Assembly: GCA_028554645.1 (NCBI GenBank)
Contig: JAQOOI010000019.1
Span: 806,001 to 870,000 of the forward strand
Direction: 5' to 3'
From: Omphalotus guepiniiformis
Lineage: Eukaryota; Basidiomycota; Agaricomycetes; Agaricales; Omphalotaceae
Length of the DNA: 64,000 nt
Shown here: one piece after another, positions 44,741-56,857 of the stretch
How the letters are laid out: the number at the start of each line of letters is the position of its first letter
How positions within the stretch are numbered: position 1 is the stretch's first letter
The notes under the pieces: generated by a model
The model's database searches: none
Seen by the model: only the letters and a program-made list of their open reading frames with translations
Told to the model about the DNA's origin: nothing
Made by a program: the position numbers and the translations under genes

Positions 44741-46589
44741 TTACATTCCCTTCTTCTCCTTCTTAACCTGGAACGACTCCAATCCTTTCAATCGTTCAGT
44801 CAACGTCGGGTGGGAGTGGTGGTATGCAGAGTATCTGTTGCGGAAAGCAGGGCGTACATGTTAGTTGCGAATTCGACATGACACCAAAACAAAAGAAGAA
44901 CACAACTCACAACCAATCAACCCAAACAGTCGAAAGATTCTTAACATGCAACGTAATAAGCGCACGTCCCAACCTCTCACCCATATCACTCATCTCCTCC
45001 GCACTCAGCTTTTCTTGGAGCTCACACGCGAACCTATCAGCTTCCCATTCAAAGTGTCGACTCACGGCGTTCATCCCGATACTGATGATCGCTTCGAGGG
45101 GTGTGAGGATCATCTAGAGAGGGGAAGAAGCAATGAGCGTCTAGTTCGGCTGGTACTGACTGGGAAGACACAACATACCTGGAAAAGCAAAAACGCAACA
45201 ATAGTAGGCGGCTTCGCAGCTACAGCTTTAGGAAAATCAAACGAGCGTAAAAGCGGAGGAGCGTGTAGGAATGCAGGGAATAGAGCTAGAATGGTGAATA
45301 TGTGGATTTGGGAAATAGCCATCATCTTGGTTGGGTGCATGTAGTACCAATGACCGAGCTCGTGGGCTGGAAAGAGAGGAGGGGTTAACGTCGTCAGGAG
45401 AATTATAAGAAAGTATATGTAGCAAGGACTTGCCTAGAACAGCTTCTACTTCTTCTGGTTTACTTTGTTGCATCAACGTATCAAAGATGACGATATGTTT
45501 GCTCTACGAAAAGAAAAAGTCAGCTTTCACGAAACAACACACGGCAACGGAGAATGTTGAATATTACGCACCCAAGGCAACCCAAAGAAATAAGCATTAC
45601 TATGCGAACTACGTTTCGACCCATCAATCTCATAAAGGTGTTTAAGCGGAAAATGAAGTTTTCCAGCTAAACTCTCTACTCTTTTCCTGAGGTCACCATT
45701 TTGAAGCGGAGTTAGTTTGTTGAAGAGTGGTTGGATGACGGTTGGGTAGAGAATGACCATTATTGCTTGGAAGGAGATCCTGTGAGGTGGTTGGTTAGTA
45801 ACGGACAATACTGGGAATGGGGATTTGATACTCACATGAAACCCATGAGCCAAGGAACGAATCTATCTCCTGCCCATTTAAAGATATAAAGGAACGCAGC
45901 GAGGAACGGAGCGCCTAGAGCTAACGCTACAAACCAACTCTTGATAAGATCCGCTACGAAAAGTCCTGGTGTTGTTTTATTAAACCCATGTTTCTCTTCC
46001 AAGATGAACGTGGAGTAAATCGTCAGAGGTAGAGTTGGTAAAGACGATAGCAAATACATCGTGAATGAAAACACGATAGATTGCGAGATCTACACCAGGC
46101 AAGGAAGCTTAGGGTTAGCCATCACCACGTTGCATCAATGCAGCACCACCCCTCACCTCATATTCATCACCATACCCAACCTTACCCAACATCCACCCAG
46201 CAGCAGTCCAACACCAAGCATAAAACCCATACTGAAGCATCGCAGAATCCAAACATTGACTAAACAATTTCGAAAACAAAGCGAATTGTGCCTTGTCTTT
46301 ACCGTACTTTTGAGACTTTTCAAAGTCGGTTTGACTGATATGGGGTGCTAGAGCTGGCGGTGGGGTAGTTTTGGAGTAGAGAGGGTATTGACGTAGTCTG
46401 AGAATTAGGTGGTCGTGAGCTTTGAGGGTATACTATACCTAGGTACTTAGAGACTTACAAAAGGTATGATTCAAAGAGTGTTACGCCCCATGAAAATACT
46501 TGAACGTAGAATTTCCAGTTTATAGGATCTACGGCTACGAAGGATAGTTGATGTTGGACAGAAGATAAACCAGAGTGCAGAAAATCCAT
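44741..46589 (-). CDS. STE24: CAAX prenyl protease 1 (zinc metalloprotease)
   Basis: Polytopic ER membrane protease that removes the last three residues of prenylated CAAX proteins such as mating pheromone precursors. The start MDFLHSGLSSVQ is at 46589. Conserved blocks: STFILEEKHGFNKTTPGLFV, GAPFLAAFLYIFKWAG, IEVF-type YEIDGSKRSSHSNAYFFGLP, SKHIVIFDTLMQQ, the zinc site AHELGHWYYMH, NAVSRHFEWEADRFA (third ligand Glu) and YSAYHHSHPTLTERLKGLE. The C-terminus is KKEKKGM. The intron before AHELGHW has a GC donor (CTAG|GCAAGT, donor at 45433); all others are GT-AG. Confidence 0.93.
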
Positions 46590-46761
46590 TCTGCACGGGG
46601 TGAGGGTGGGGGTGAAGGTGAAGGTAAGTTTTTGCGTGTTGAATGTCAAGCGGAATAGACGCACGACACGTCCACGTTTGCCACGTGACTACGCACCGCC
46701 ACAAAATATTTCACCGAAATCTCTTGACTTGAACTCAGCTTGAACTTCAAAAAAACATACT

Positions 46762-48079
46762 CTATTCACTACTAAATACAAACTGTTCAATAATCGCAGT
46801 CCCCTTCTCATGCCCCGGCTCAAAGCCCAAACCCCTCATTCCACCACTCAACTCACCAGACCAACGCGTATAAACCCCTACATCCATAAGCTCATTCTTC
46901 GTTTCCGCCTTGGCCTCAAAAACCCCATGTTTCCCTAAATCAATCTCAATACTGAACCCTTCAGGCAGCGCAGAACCCAAGACAGGAGGAAACGTCGTAT
47001 TTGGGCCTAATGGGCGGACTTTTACGCCAGAACACGATACACCTAGGATTTGGCCGTTTTTCGAGACGTATCCGCTGGAATACTCTGTTCCGTCGGTTGA
47101 TATTGTGTCGAGCCAGACGATAGAGTATGGGCCTAGTCTTCCGTGTCCCCAATACCAACTTGAGACTGAGTCGGTGAATGGTTGGTCTCCCCAGTTCTAC
47201 ATGTATCGATGAATGTTAACGATGAATATGGTCTAGATTCGAACATGAATGGTGAATGGAAATGTGAATACATACCTTGTCATGGTACCCAGACCCAGTA
47301 AACGCAACATGCTTTCCATTAATTTTCAGATCGACAATGGCTTGGGCGTCAGGTATAGCTATTGACCATCCTACATGGGGTAAGATTTCCATATTCGCAC
47401 CGTTTGTAATGGTGTTGCAGGGGTAATGTGCAGGGCTGACCTTGAAATTCAAAGGGCAAAAAGGAATCAATATACTTGTCATTTATCTTTACCCACCACT
47501 GACATGAAAACGCCGAAAGAAAGTGACGGAACGGACGGAAGAAATAGAAAAACTTACGGATTTCATAATGACTGTCCCAGTAACCCCCTGCGCCTCGAGG
47601 AAATCGACAGTGTAGGTCCCCAAAGCAGGTGAACCAGTGAAACTGCTACCTGTCCCAGTCCAAATACCACTCGCACCGTTACCCACAGTGTTCACCAGCG
47701 CCTCATGCGCATACGCTGCATTCGCATAAAACACGTCTTCCTCCGGCGTCTGCACACTCAACAAAACCTCGAGCGTCTGTGTGGCGCTTAGCGTCAACGG
47801 GAAACTGGTATTCGGGGAAGTGAAGAATATAGCGTTGACGGAGTATTTGTTGTCCAAGGAGACGGCGTCAAAGTACCACCATTCGAAAGAGGATGAATTG
47901 ATGCTTGACATTTTTGGTCCGTCGAGGCCGGAAGAGGTTGATACGAAAGAAGCTTTACTGGTATCGTGGGTGATGGTGGATGGGAGAAATTTGAAGGATG
48001 TTGGGAATCGTGTGCTGTGGATTGCGGGGACGTAGAGAGCGACTAGTAGGAGCGCAACGACGTTGGTAGCGGTGAGCAT
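46762..48079 (-). CDS. Secreted CrtC/AttH-like (hydroxyneurosporene-synthase / fungal Diels-Alderase-type) protein
   Basis: Lipocalin-like twin-domain family including carotenoid hydratase CrtC and fungal pericyclases; the substrate here is unknown. The start at 48079 gives a signal peptide MLTATNVVALLLVALYVPAI; an in-frame ATG at 48160 would bury it. Family motifs: SSFEWWYFDAVSLDNKYSV, GSGYHDK|NWGDQPF, SSWYWGHGRLGPYSIVWLD, and LGFEPGHEKGTAIIEQFVF at the end. Three exons; introns at about 47448-47560 and 47196-47275. No biosynthetic core enzyme (PKS/NRPS/terpene cyclase) lies nearby, although a P450 gene follows upstream. Confidence 0.75.
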
Positions 48080-49620
48080 GGTGGAGGTCGCTCGACAAGA
48101 GACAAGGCCCAAGGGGTGCGAAGGGACCGAGTACTGAAGAGAGGCGGAAATAGAACTCAAGGCACTTGGACACGTATGTAACTTCTACTTACACCCGTGG
48201 GTCGTAGACGTCGGATCTGGGGTGTAAGTGTCAAAAATTCGGCTTTTGGGCGTTTGCAGGTTTTTACGGCGTCTCCGAGAAAAGACGTGCTGAGAAAACA
48301 TACCCGTTCTGAAGTTGAACCTGCGTTAGCTACGTAGGTATGTATATGGATCTTACAGTTTTGTCGTGGTGTCACTCTGTCGAGGAGACACTGCTAGAGC
48401 GGCAGATCCTCCAGCTCCAAGGAATATTCCTGTATCACAGCTGAACGAATTCAACCATTTCAGCCGGTCAAGCAGGACCGTCTCTGGTTCCGGCATTGGC
48501 AAGCGCTGGAGCTGGAACCGAGTCGTTTTGCCAAAAGCGAAAACAACTGCCCGTTTAACGTTTGAAGTCACGAAAACAATACCTTCCATCTATGGATTGC
48601 ATTACACATACAAGTTTGAGTTCACTCCTCATTAAACCTCTGCCCTTTTTGCTTACTTACTGTACCAGGTCCACACCTGTCCACGCTGGGTATTGAGGTG
48701 TTCCTGACCATAAGGAGGGAATGATATACCGCTTCGAGAAGAAACGCTCACCGGGGTGCGCTCCATTCAACCTGTCAAAGTCGGGGAAATGATGTGACTT
48801 TTGAGTTTGGGATTGACGAACGTTGTGAATCATTCTGGTTCTGATTCTTCGGTCGGGGGGAAATCGTCTGCTTGGTTAGAAGAAAGATGATCGTCCACCG
48901 GCAACGAAGGAGGGAGAATGGAGTTGAGTATAGCAGAGTATAGCCCAAAGCATGGAAAGAAGAATGTACAGAGTTGATAGGAGGAACAATGAAGAAGATG
49001 ATGCAGTGACATGAGAAAACTTCAGGTACTACAAGTGCCAGAGAGAACTTCGTAGACTCCGAGGAGATTCCACTGTAATTCGTCACTTATTATAAGCACT
49101 AGCAGCATAGGCCTAGCTTCACATGTTTCAGCATCGGACTCGGAGAAAACGCACCTGCAAGTTCACTCATAAAGTACATCTGATAGTGTCTTATATAGGG
49201 AGACAGCCTGGTATAGGCAGGAGAGTCACCGATGGAGTCATCAGCGTCTTAGAGCGAGGGATAATAGTGTGTTCAAATGATGAACATTGAGATCTAGGAG
49301 ATCTTAATGAACGGCATCGAAGGGACCCCAGGGGGCCATGAGAGTCAGGCTAACTTGAGGTACGGCAAGGAGTCTGGGTCCCTAAGCCGCCAGGCCGCAA
49401 AAGCCGATATCTAAGCTTGAACTCAAAACTGTAATGGCCGAACTTAAACGTTAAACCATTCGTAAGTAAATCATTATAATTATCATCGCTATCGAGGGGG
49501 TCATAAAATTCGTACGATTATCGACAACCGTGACCTGTATGCTGTCAGGCGTCCGCAGCAGCTCCCATTGAACTTCCGACAGATAGATATGGGGACTGGT
49601 ATGTAGTGCCAAGGGATCAC
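48080..49620. other. Spacer without recognised gene
   Basis: About 1.5 kb between the CrtC-like gene start and the 3' end of the P450. No open stretch has a recognisable domain, and no RNA gene is seen. Confidence 0.4.
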
Positions 49621-52241
49621 TTAATGCTCCGCCCCTACAGATCGTATCAGGTCTTCTGCTTGTCGACTTCTTGGTTTAATGTTACACTTGAAAGGAGCGG
49701 GGACACTGAACGAGACGTCAGAGTCAGTACACCACAATGCAGCAACTCAAACCCGGAAGGAAGGATAGCAGGAAGCAGAACTCACCAAGCCAATGAAGAG
49801 ATATATTCATAAGAAGGTTCTATAACATTTCCATTCTCATCGAGAGGTTTTGAAATATCGAATACTGTCAACATTGAAGCTACCGCAATCCATATCGAGG
49901 AGTAAGCCATGAACCGTCCAGGACAAATCCTGTCATCGAGTAGGAAGTCAGTCAGTCCGGTTTCTCGGTGAGTGGGGAGGAACTCAAGAACTCTAAACTC
50001 CACGTACCGTCGTCCGAATCCAAATAAAGCAGTATCAGGATCTTTCACCGAAGGATCAATTTTACCGTCTTTCCCAATAAACCTCTCTGGTTTGAACGAA
50101 TGAGGTTCCGGGTACGTTTCCTAAATGGGTAACACAATTTAGCCACTAATTCGCGCTTGGAATAGAATAACCCCCCGAAGGGCCGACACGTTGCGGGACA
50201 TGCTGCAAAATCCCTGCAACACGGGGGCCAAAAGGCACCGGTACGGTACGAAACGGGACGCAACGAAAAAAGTTAAGTAGATTTAGTGACCCTCACCTCG
50301 TCATGAAGAATTGCCCTAACGGGACAACGACAAGTCGTGTTTCAGTTTCAGCCAAGTAAACATGTATACCTTTGAACGGACTTACCAAATATTGGGCACC
50401 ATAATCGATCCGGCAGGAATCCGATACCCGCGGTATAAGTCCTCAGAGACAGACGCATGGGGTATACCTAAAACATGAGGACGGCGACGAGACGAAACGA
50501 GGGACGAGACGCGGACACGGACACGGACGGAGGATACCGATGGGAATGTATACTGGAGTATCAGTACAACCGACTTTCGAACAATGGCATTTCGAGTGCG
50601 TACGTACCGAGAGGAGTCACATTCTTCCATCTCATGACTTCCTTGACTATAGCGCTCACAAAAGGCAAACGCTCTTGATCACAGAACCGAGGTAGTTCAC
50701 CGGGTTGGACGACGGAATCGATTTCTTCTTGAGCACGTTTTTGTGCTTCGGGGTTGGCGAGCATTGCTAGGATGAATGTGGATAACACGGAGACGGTCTG
50801 TTGGTAGGAAGTTGTAGCGATACGTATGAATGAAGTTAGTTGGATTTAACATACAGAATCCGTTGCCCCTAGAAACAGTAATAAGTGAGAGGGGCCGGGA
50901 CTTCATATTAATTAGGATATCATTACCTGTGTACATGGTAGCCGCCGTGGATTGCACTAAACGCTCTTGCTCTGCGACATCCTCAGCCTCATCCAGCTTT
51001 TCGAGGCCGTACGAAGTGAATGACGGCCTCGCCATTCCAGAGGCCTATAGGTATATATGTACTCAGAGAAATAGCTTTCAAGAAGAATAAACTTCCGCAG
51101 CTTACGATGCAATTTTTAGCTGCATTAAATGGCATTTCCCGCATTATCGTGGAATATCGCGCCCATTCTTTAGCCTTGCGTTTAAATCCCGCCCCTGGAG
51201 CCACCATAAATGAGCTCGACTTGGCTATCAGGGCAGAGAGCACAATGAGACGTACCAGGGAACCAATCGGGTATGTATTTCAAGGCAGGTATTGACTCGA
51301 CTAAGAATGCACCTGGAGCAATTCCTAGACCGAGCGACTCTAAAGCCGCCTCAGCAGCTGCGACGTATGGATCATTTTCAGGGAGAACATCGATTCCGTA
51401 GGCGATACCTAGGATCGTGGAAGCAGCCAAACTAGAAAAGTCAGAAGTGTTTGTTCAGATCTAGTTGATGAGCGGAGTAGGAAGGGCACGACGCACTGGC
51501 GAATATGAAGTACAAAGTTCGTAGGATCATCAAGGAGTCGTAAAAGAAATTGTTGAGTGACTTGGAGTTCTAATGGTTCAAATCGCTGTGCCGCTTGGGG
51601 ATGAAACTCTTGTTGGAACAGGCGTCTTTGTGCGCGCCTATTATACGTACGCAAGTCAACAGGGGGCACCCATAACTTACGAGACCTACTAAGACACATA
51701 CCATTCATCACCTATGAATGTGCAAGAGATCAGTCACGGAATGAGATAGATATGAATGCTCGGTCTTACCGTATTCCATCAGGCCAAATGAAAAATTCCA
51801 GCCCATGAGTTCATTCACCATCACCAGTCGCGGGCTACAAGTGATTGTCAGATTGACGCTTGTGAGGATGAAAACAAAGAAAACTTACCGATTCGAATGA
51901 ATAGCTGAATGCTGATCTAACAGTTCCTCAGCTACTTTCGCCGAATTCATGATGACGATAGACGATCCAGCAACTTCGAGATGGATGATGTCCGACCCTA
52001 ATAGCACGACGAGCTCAGATCAAGTAAACAGCAGTGAATCGAGAATTGGATACATACCAAGTTCTTTGCACCATCTATCATACGTTTCCCACTCGAACGT
52101 CGTCGGCATGTCCAGAAGGTTACCTAAAACAGGTAGCTTTTTGGGACCAGGTGGTAGAGGCGCATAATGCCTCTTCGATCCTTTTAGATACAGATACAAC
52201 ACGACAAGAGAGAAGATAGAAAGAAGAACAAGAGGTTCCAT
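49621..52241 (-). CDS. Cytochrome P450 monooxygenase
   Basis: Haem-thiolate monooxygenase, probably ER-anchored. The start MEPLVLLSIFSLVVLYLYL (52241) is a membrane anchor, followed by the proline hinge PLPPGPKKLPVLGN. I-helix TGATDST (intron-split near 50860). ExxR: FVSAIVKEVMRWKNVTPLG. PERF-type KPERFIGKDG. Haem-binding FGFGRRICPGRFMAYSSIWI, with the Cys ligand present. The C-terminus ends KPRSRQAEDLIRSVGAEH, reached by splicing ACVPAPFKC across an intron of about 75 nt. About a dozen short introns. It resembles the large CYP5144/CYP5037-like basidiomycete families, but I cannot assign a subfamily. Confidence 0.88.
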
Positions 52242-52959
52242 AGTCAGGCGCCGGCGTCACTAAGATTACAGCGGAAGAGCTCTCCGAATACTCGGTCGTT
52301 ACAGACATGGCTCTCTATTTAAAGCAGTGGGTGCTCCGGCCCTTCACGCGGAAATGTGACATCCCTGGCGCAATTGGGGGGGTAGGCGTGGCATCAGCGC
52401 AACCCAGGGTGGGCTTGTAACAGAATGGAAGGGACCTGCAGGAGTCAAGATGAAATTTTTTTTCAAAGAGATCTTCCTTTTCAAGATCATCACTGTGACG
52501 ATGATATGTAGTATAATTGAAATCTAGCCCCGAGAGGTAAAGGTCGGCTCCCTTTCTGTCGGGTGATAAACTGTTGATAGACGAGAAACGCGTGGTCCTT
52601 GTAGGTGCCAGTCGTACGAGTGTTCAGGCCTCATGGTAACGCAAAATTAGAAAGACGTAAATGAAAGTCATTAGGACTTACATTTCAGACGATATATGCA
52701 CGACAAGCGGGGCAACCTATGAAACAACAGAATCACTGTCCGGTCCATTCTGGAGTCACCTTCAAACATTTGCGCGTACATATGTATGTAGGACCGCATG
52801 CGGTACCGTCCGACAAAGACGAGATTACCAGGAGATCCCGCGGATCTGCTATGATCTGACACTGGGAAGAAGCAGAGTCCGTAACGATAACATCGCCAAT
52901 ATTTTAACAACACTGCCGTAGCTTACGTAGATAGTGATACGGGTGCAGGAAATCCAGAG
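52242..52959. other. Spacer without recognised gene
   Basis: P450 promoter on the left and 3' region of ATG22 on the right. Nothing else seen. Confidence 0.4.
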
Positions 52960-55040
52960 CTACGGAAGTCCATTACCAGCGGAGTATTTGTACGCCTGGG
53001 CATCCCTCCGACCTCTCTCCACGTCTACGCTCATCAGCACCGGAACAGCCGCCCAGACCATGAACAGGAGAAAGAAGAACGAGTATCGGATGTTGCCCGT
53101 CATGTCTGATATGAGGCCGACAATTAAGGGTCCAATAAAAGAACTCGACTAAAATAGTCAATGAGCGAGACGCTTGGGAACGAATGAATGAAATGAAGGA
53201 AGCGCACCTTGTCCGTGATCGAGAATAATCCATACCTAGGGTCATTTAGTGACCAGGAACTCATGATGTGGAATGGACGACATACCATCTCGCTTCTTCG
53301 CCGGGTGGAAGAAGTTCTGCGTAGAAGCCTCGAGCATACCCTTGGAACGCGCCCAATATAAGACCTGGAGTAATAGTCAAGAAAGTTTTGCTTCCGGTAG
53401 TAAGAAAAACGAGACTAACCGAAATAAACTGCAAGTCCAAACATCTCTCCTTGTGTGGTTAAGCCCCCAAACCCGTTTTCGAATATGCTCAGGAAACCAA
53501 GGCAACCGTACGCAGGAATCGCGGACGCAAGAACGAGGAGTATGATTAAAACCTTCAGATTCGACCAACCAAATCGACGCTGAAGCTTTGGCCAAAGCAG
53601 TGAACCGATAATTCCAGCGCAAGGTACAATGAAGCCAATCAATGCAAGTGCTGAGGCCTGCATGTTGAGAGCCGTCTTTCCGAAAAGAATCGCAGTAGAG
53701 GTTATCGTTGTGAACGCTGCAGTGGTGCTCCAATGAGAATCAGCTGTAACGGGTACACGAAGAGAACGCATCAGAAAGTAAGAACCAAGCAGCGAGGAAC
53801 TTGAAAGTGTTTCTCAATTTCTTGATTTCTGTCCACCGGAGCATACCACCCAGCCTCTTCCAAGCAGCTACAATCTCGCGTCGTATACTCCACTTTCCTG
53901 TCGTTTCGACATCCTCCCTGCTCGTCCAGATAGCATCATCATCGATGTCGGGCACACCGGGACTGCCTGCACCAGGCAGCCATATCGCCGCAGGAATCGA
54001 GAACACAGCCCACCATACTCCGCTTAGACTAATGGCAAGTCGGAGGGAGAAAGTGGTGCCTTTCATCGACGTTACGAGGATGAAGGCAAAAATGAGAAGT
54101 ACAATCCCTGCAGAGTAGCCGAGTGCAATTCCCGCAGAGGATATTCGGGAAGTAGCTCTCGAAAACTCGTTCTCGTACTGAGTTCTCGCAGTCTTTAGTT
54201 CCACAGACTCTGTACGTTGCATGAGAGGCTGCGCGGAGATTTCGTCTTCGTTGCCGTTGTCATGTTCTCGCGACGCATTTCCCTCTTCTCCGTACCTCCG
54301 TTCAGCCCCTTCGGTATGCTCAGCGGCTTTGAGCTCCGCAAGAGCCTTGACGACTTCCGGAGACTCTTTCGCGAGTGACGGAAGATATGCATTCATGGCG
54401 ACAACCGAAGTACCGAACCCAATGTTGGCAATCACTGCTAGAGTTGCAGCAAGGAACCAAACAGGAGAAGACGACGGGAGTGCAAGGAAAACGATGGCGG
54501 AGAAGGCTCCAGATAAGCCAAATGCTAGGAGCAACTTCTTACGATGTGGTGCTAAATAACGACAACGTCAACAGTGTTATTCTGAACGGGAGAGATGACG
54601 CACGGTGGTCTGCTATCCCGCCGACAGATATCACGGTGAGCGCTTGAAGCGCGACAGATATTGAGAAGACATACAGACTAGCCGACGCAGCTTCAGCATA
54701 CTAAAAACATGAGGAATATATTACACTCACCTGAAACTAGCAGTGTCAATCCAGACCCATCCAATCTTCACAACACAACGCTGAGATTCCTGTGAAACAG
54801 CACCTGAAACCGCTTCAACGCATCGCTCTGTGCGATCCGGATATAGATAGCCATTATCTCTTGCGAATTGCTCCAAGCATATAGGCAAGAATAGCGTCAG
54901 TGACACAATTACGAATACTTCACTGTTCGGAAAACGGCTGTTAGAAACAGCTACGTATGGAGAGCAAAAGGAAGGACTTTATACCTGGCAAAGGCGTAGC
55001 TTAACCAACCATTTAGCTTCTTTCTATATTGTGAAGTCAT
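52960..55040 (-). CDS. ATG22: Autophagy-related protein 22 (vacuolar amino-acid effluxer)
   Basis: MFS-fold vacuolar membrane protein that exports amino acids released by autophagy. The start MTSQYRKKLNGWLSYAFA is at 55040. Motifs: FVIVSLTLFLPICLEQFARD, KLLLAFGLSGAFSAIVFLAL, NIGFGTSVVAMNAYLPSLAK, RISSAGIALGYSAGIVLLIF, SLSGVWWAVFSIPAAIWLPG, FTTITSTAILFGKTAL, GFYAELLPPGEEARWYGLFS and SSSFIGPLIVGLISDMTGN. A long cytoplasmic acidic loop follows the fourth helix. The splice before FTTITS (about 53713-53755) leaves SDAFSSS where the family has SDG, so that junction is tentative. It ends YKYSAGNGLP at 52960. Confidence 0.88.
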
Positions 55041-56020
55041 TGACGATGAAAATCTGTTGATGGACGGTGCGTGTAGCGTCCCATTCGAGCTGCTGGAGGC
55101 TGCAAGACGACCGTAAGCTGTCACTCGAGAGCGCCCAGTAAGCGCTCTATCACTCGTCGCAAAGTCACGTGCTCACATTGTCGCGAGTCGCGACCGTGAC
55201 TTGGTGAAACGCGTACCATAGTACCTCGCATTAATATAATCAGATGACAGTATGCTCAAGCAGATGATGGCGACGGTCATGCTATCTTGTAGGCGTTAGT
55301 GAGGCTTAACTCGAGAAGTGGCGCAAATTCCCTCATTTTCACGGTTCAGTCCTTGGATCTTGATCATAGAGTGTATGGTGCTAAATACATGTATAAGCTC
55401 CAAATGCTTTGTCCTCCTTACGCAAAGATAAATGTCATGACGTTCACCTAACCCCTAGATGACACCACATAGCAGACCGATGATCTCATGACCGAATAGC
55501 TGTTATACAGATGAGGCTCCGTCAATGTTGAATCAGAGGATACCTGAGGATACTCACAGGAGGGAAGGACATGATAATAAGAATAGCCACAGGGACGAGC
55601 CAGCCGCCCGGATGACTGAAAGCTAGTCTTAGTACTTATTAGGAGGTTCACAAGACAGCATTTCATACCTTCGTAACCACTGACCTGCTGGGGTCAATCC
55701 GGTCACAGTAGAGTAGCTGTGAATGGTGCTCGTCTGCTGAGGGCGCCATGGTCAAATGGGTGGATATTTTGTCGGCTGGGCTCTGCATGTGGTTGAAGAG
55801 TGATGACATCTACAAGTACAGATGCATGTGCGATCATGATAAGTCAGATATATTGACCCACTTTCCGCAGACTCCATCCAAGTACGTATTATAGCATAAC
55901 GAAAGGTAGCATCAACCGTTCGAGAGAGCGAATATCTATTGTGATCTCATGCTAACAAGATGATATGTACGTGGACGTGGGCGCAAGGTCAACAAACAGC
56001 AAAAACAACGTACCTGTACT
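55041..56020. other. Spacer with repeat blocks from the TVP38 locus
   Basis: Contains the ATG22 promoter side, then 55255-55445 (a copy of the TVP38 3' flank) and 55450-55720 (a copy of two TVP38 exons). No independent gene seen. Confidence 0.5.
55255..55720 (-). pseudogene. Decayed partial duplicate of TVP38
   Basis: 55450-55720 matches 57585-57840 almost base for base, including exon pieces encoding PGGWLVPVAILIIMSFPP and LTPAGQWLRR. 55255-55445 matches the TVP38 3' flank at 56625-56805. In this copy the 3' exons between the two blocks are missing, so it is a direct duplicate with an internal deletion of roughly 780 bp. Confidence 0.85.
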
Positions 56021-56365
56021 TCAAAAGGCGCTCATCCACTTGGGCTGCACACTCACGTCCAGCTCCATTTCCTTCTGCATTCTCTCGATGACTTCCGGAG
56101 AAGGAGTTGATGAAGTGTCCATACTCCTGTTATCTGCGAGCGCAACCACAAGCCCGGAAAAGGTCCAGTGGAGTCTGGCCCTGCGCCAGAAGTGTTGAAT
56201 CCGCAACGCCATAACAGCCACGATCGAAGAGCACAGTTCACTCTCAAAATCCTGTCGTTCCTCTTCGGTGACCCCAGGGTTCTCGACCACGATTTCCTTG
56301 AACTCGGGACGCTGCCTCAGGAGCTCGTCGGAGAGGAGGAAGCCAAATACTCTTTCGCGTCGCAT
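56021..56365 (-). CDS. Small hypothetical protein, 114 aa
   Basis: A single open frame from ATG at 56365 (MRRERVFGFLLSDELLRQRP) to a stop at 56021, ending QPKWMSAF. Composition is protein-like: acidic VENPGVTEEERQDFESEL, a basic/aromatic helix RIQHFWRRARLHW, then a Ser/Pro linker and a charged helix EVIERMQKEMELDV. No family is recognised. A TATA-like element (ACTATATTG) lies about 50 bases upstream. It sits between the two halves of the TVP38 duplication, so it may be a fragment of another gene. Confidence 0.4.
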   Translation of the reverse strand: MRRERVFGFLLSDELLRQRPEFKEIVVENPGVTEEERQDFESELCSSIVAVMALRIQHFWRRARLHWTFSGLVVALADNRSMDTSSTPSPEVIERMQKEMELDVSVQPKWMSAF

Positions 56366-56857
56366 AGCGTACAATGTTGAAGTCTACAGAACTATCAGCC
56401 GACGTAGCGCCACAATATAGTGTAGTACGGACGTGAGGTTGCGGGTTTTGCGCTGTTTTAGATGATGGTGGTGGTGGTGGAAGGATAACCCCGAAAACGG
56501 TGATGTGTTTGTGATTGGTTTGTGAACACCTGTTCGTCTATTGTTCCATACCTTAAAGTTATTGTCATCTGCACTAGTTTTCTTCCCTTCTGACGTGATT
56601 GGACAGCTACGAGCAGATACTGGCGAGGGTCATGTCATCTTGTAGCGCTAGTGAAGCTTAACTCGAGAAGTGGTGCAAATTCCCTCATGTTCACGGTTCA
56701 GTTCTTAGATCTTGATCATAAAGTGTATGGTGCTAAATGCATGTAAAATCTCCAAATGCTTTGTCCTCCTTACGCAAAGAGATATGTCATGATGTTACTG
56801 CTATAGGTATAACTTGTCCAAGTCTCGCGATATACTTGATGCCAGTATCACGTAGCG

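Noticed and set aside
46762..52241. CrtC-like gene plus P450 as a secondary-metabolite cluster
   Set aside because: No core synthase or cyclase is nearby; the other neighbours are housekeeping genes (STE24, ATG22).
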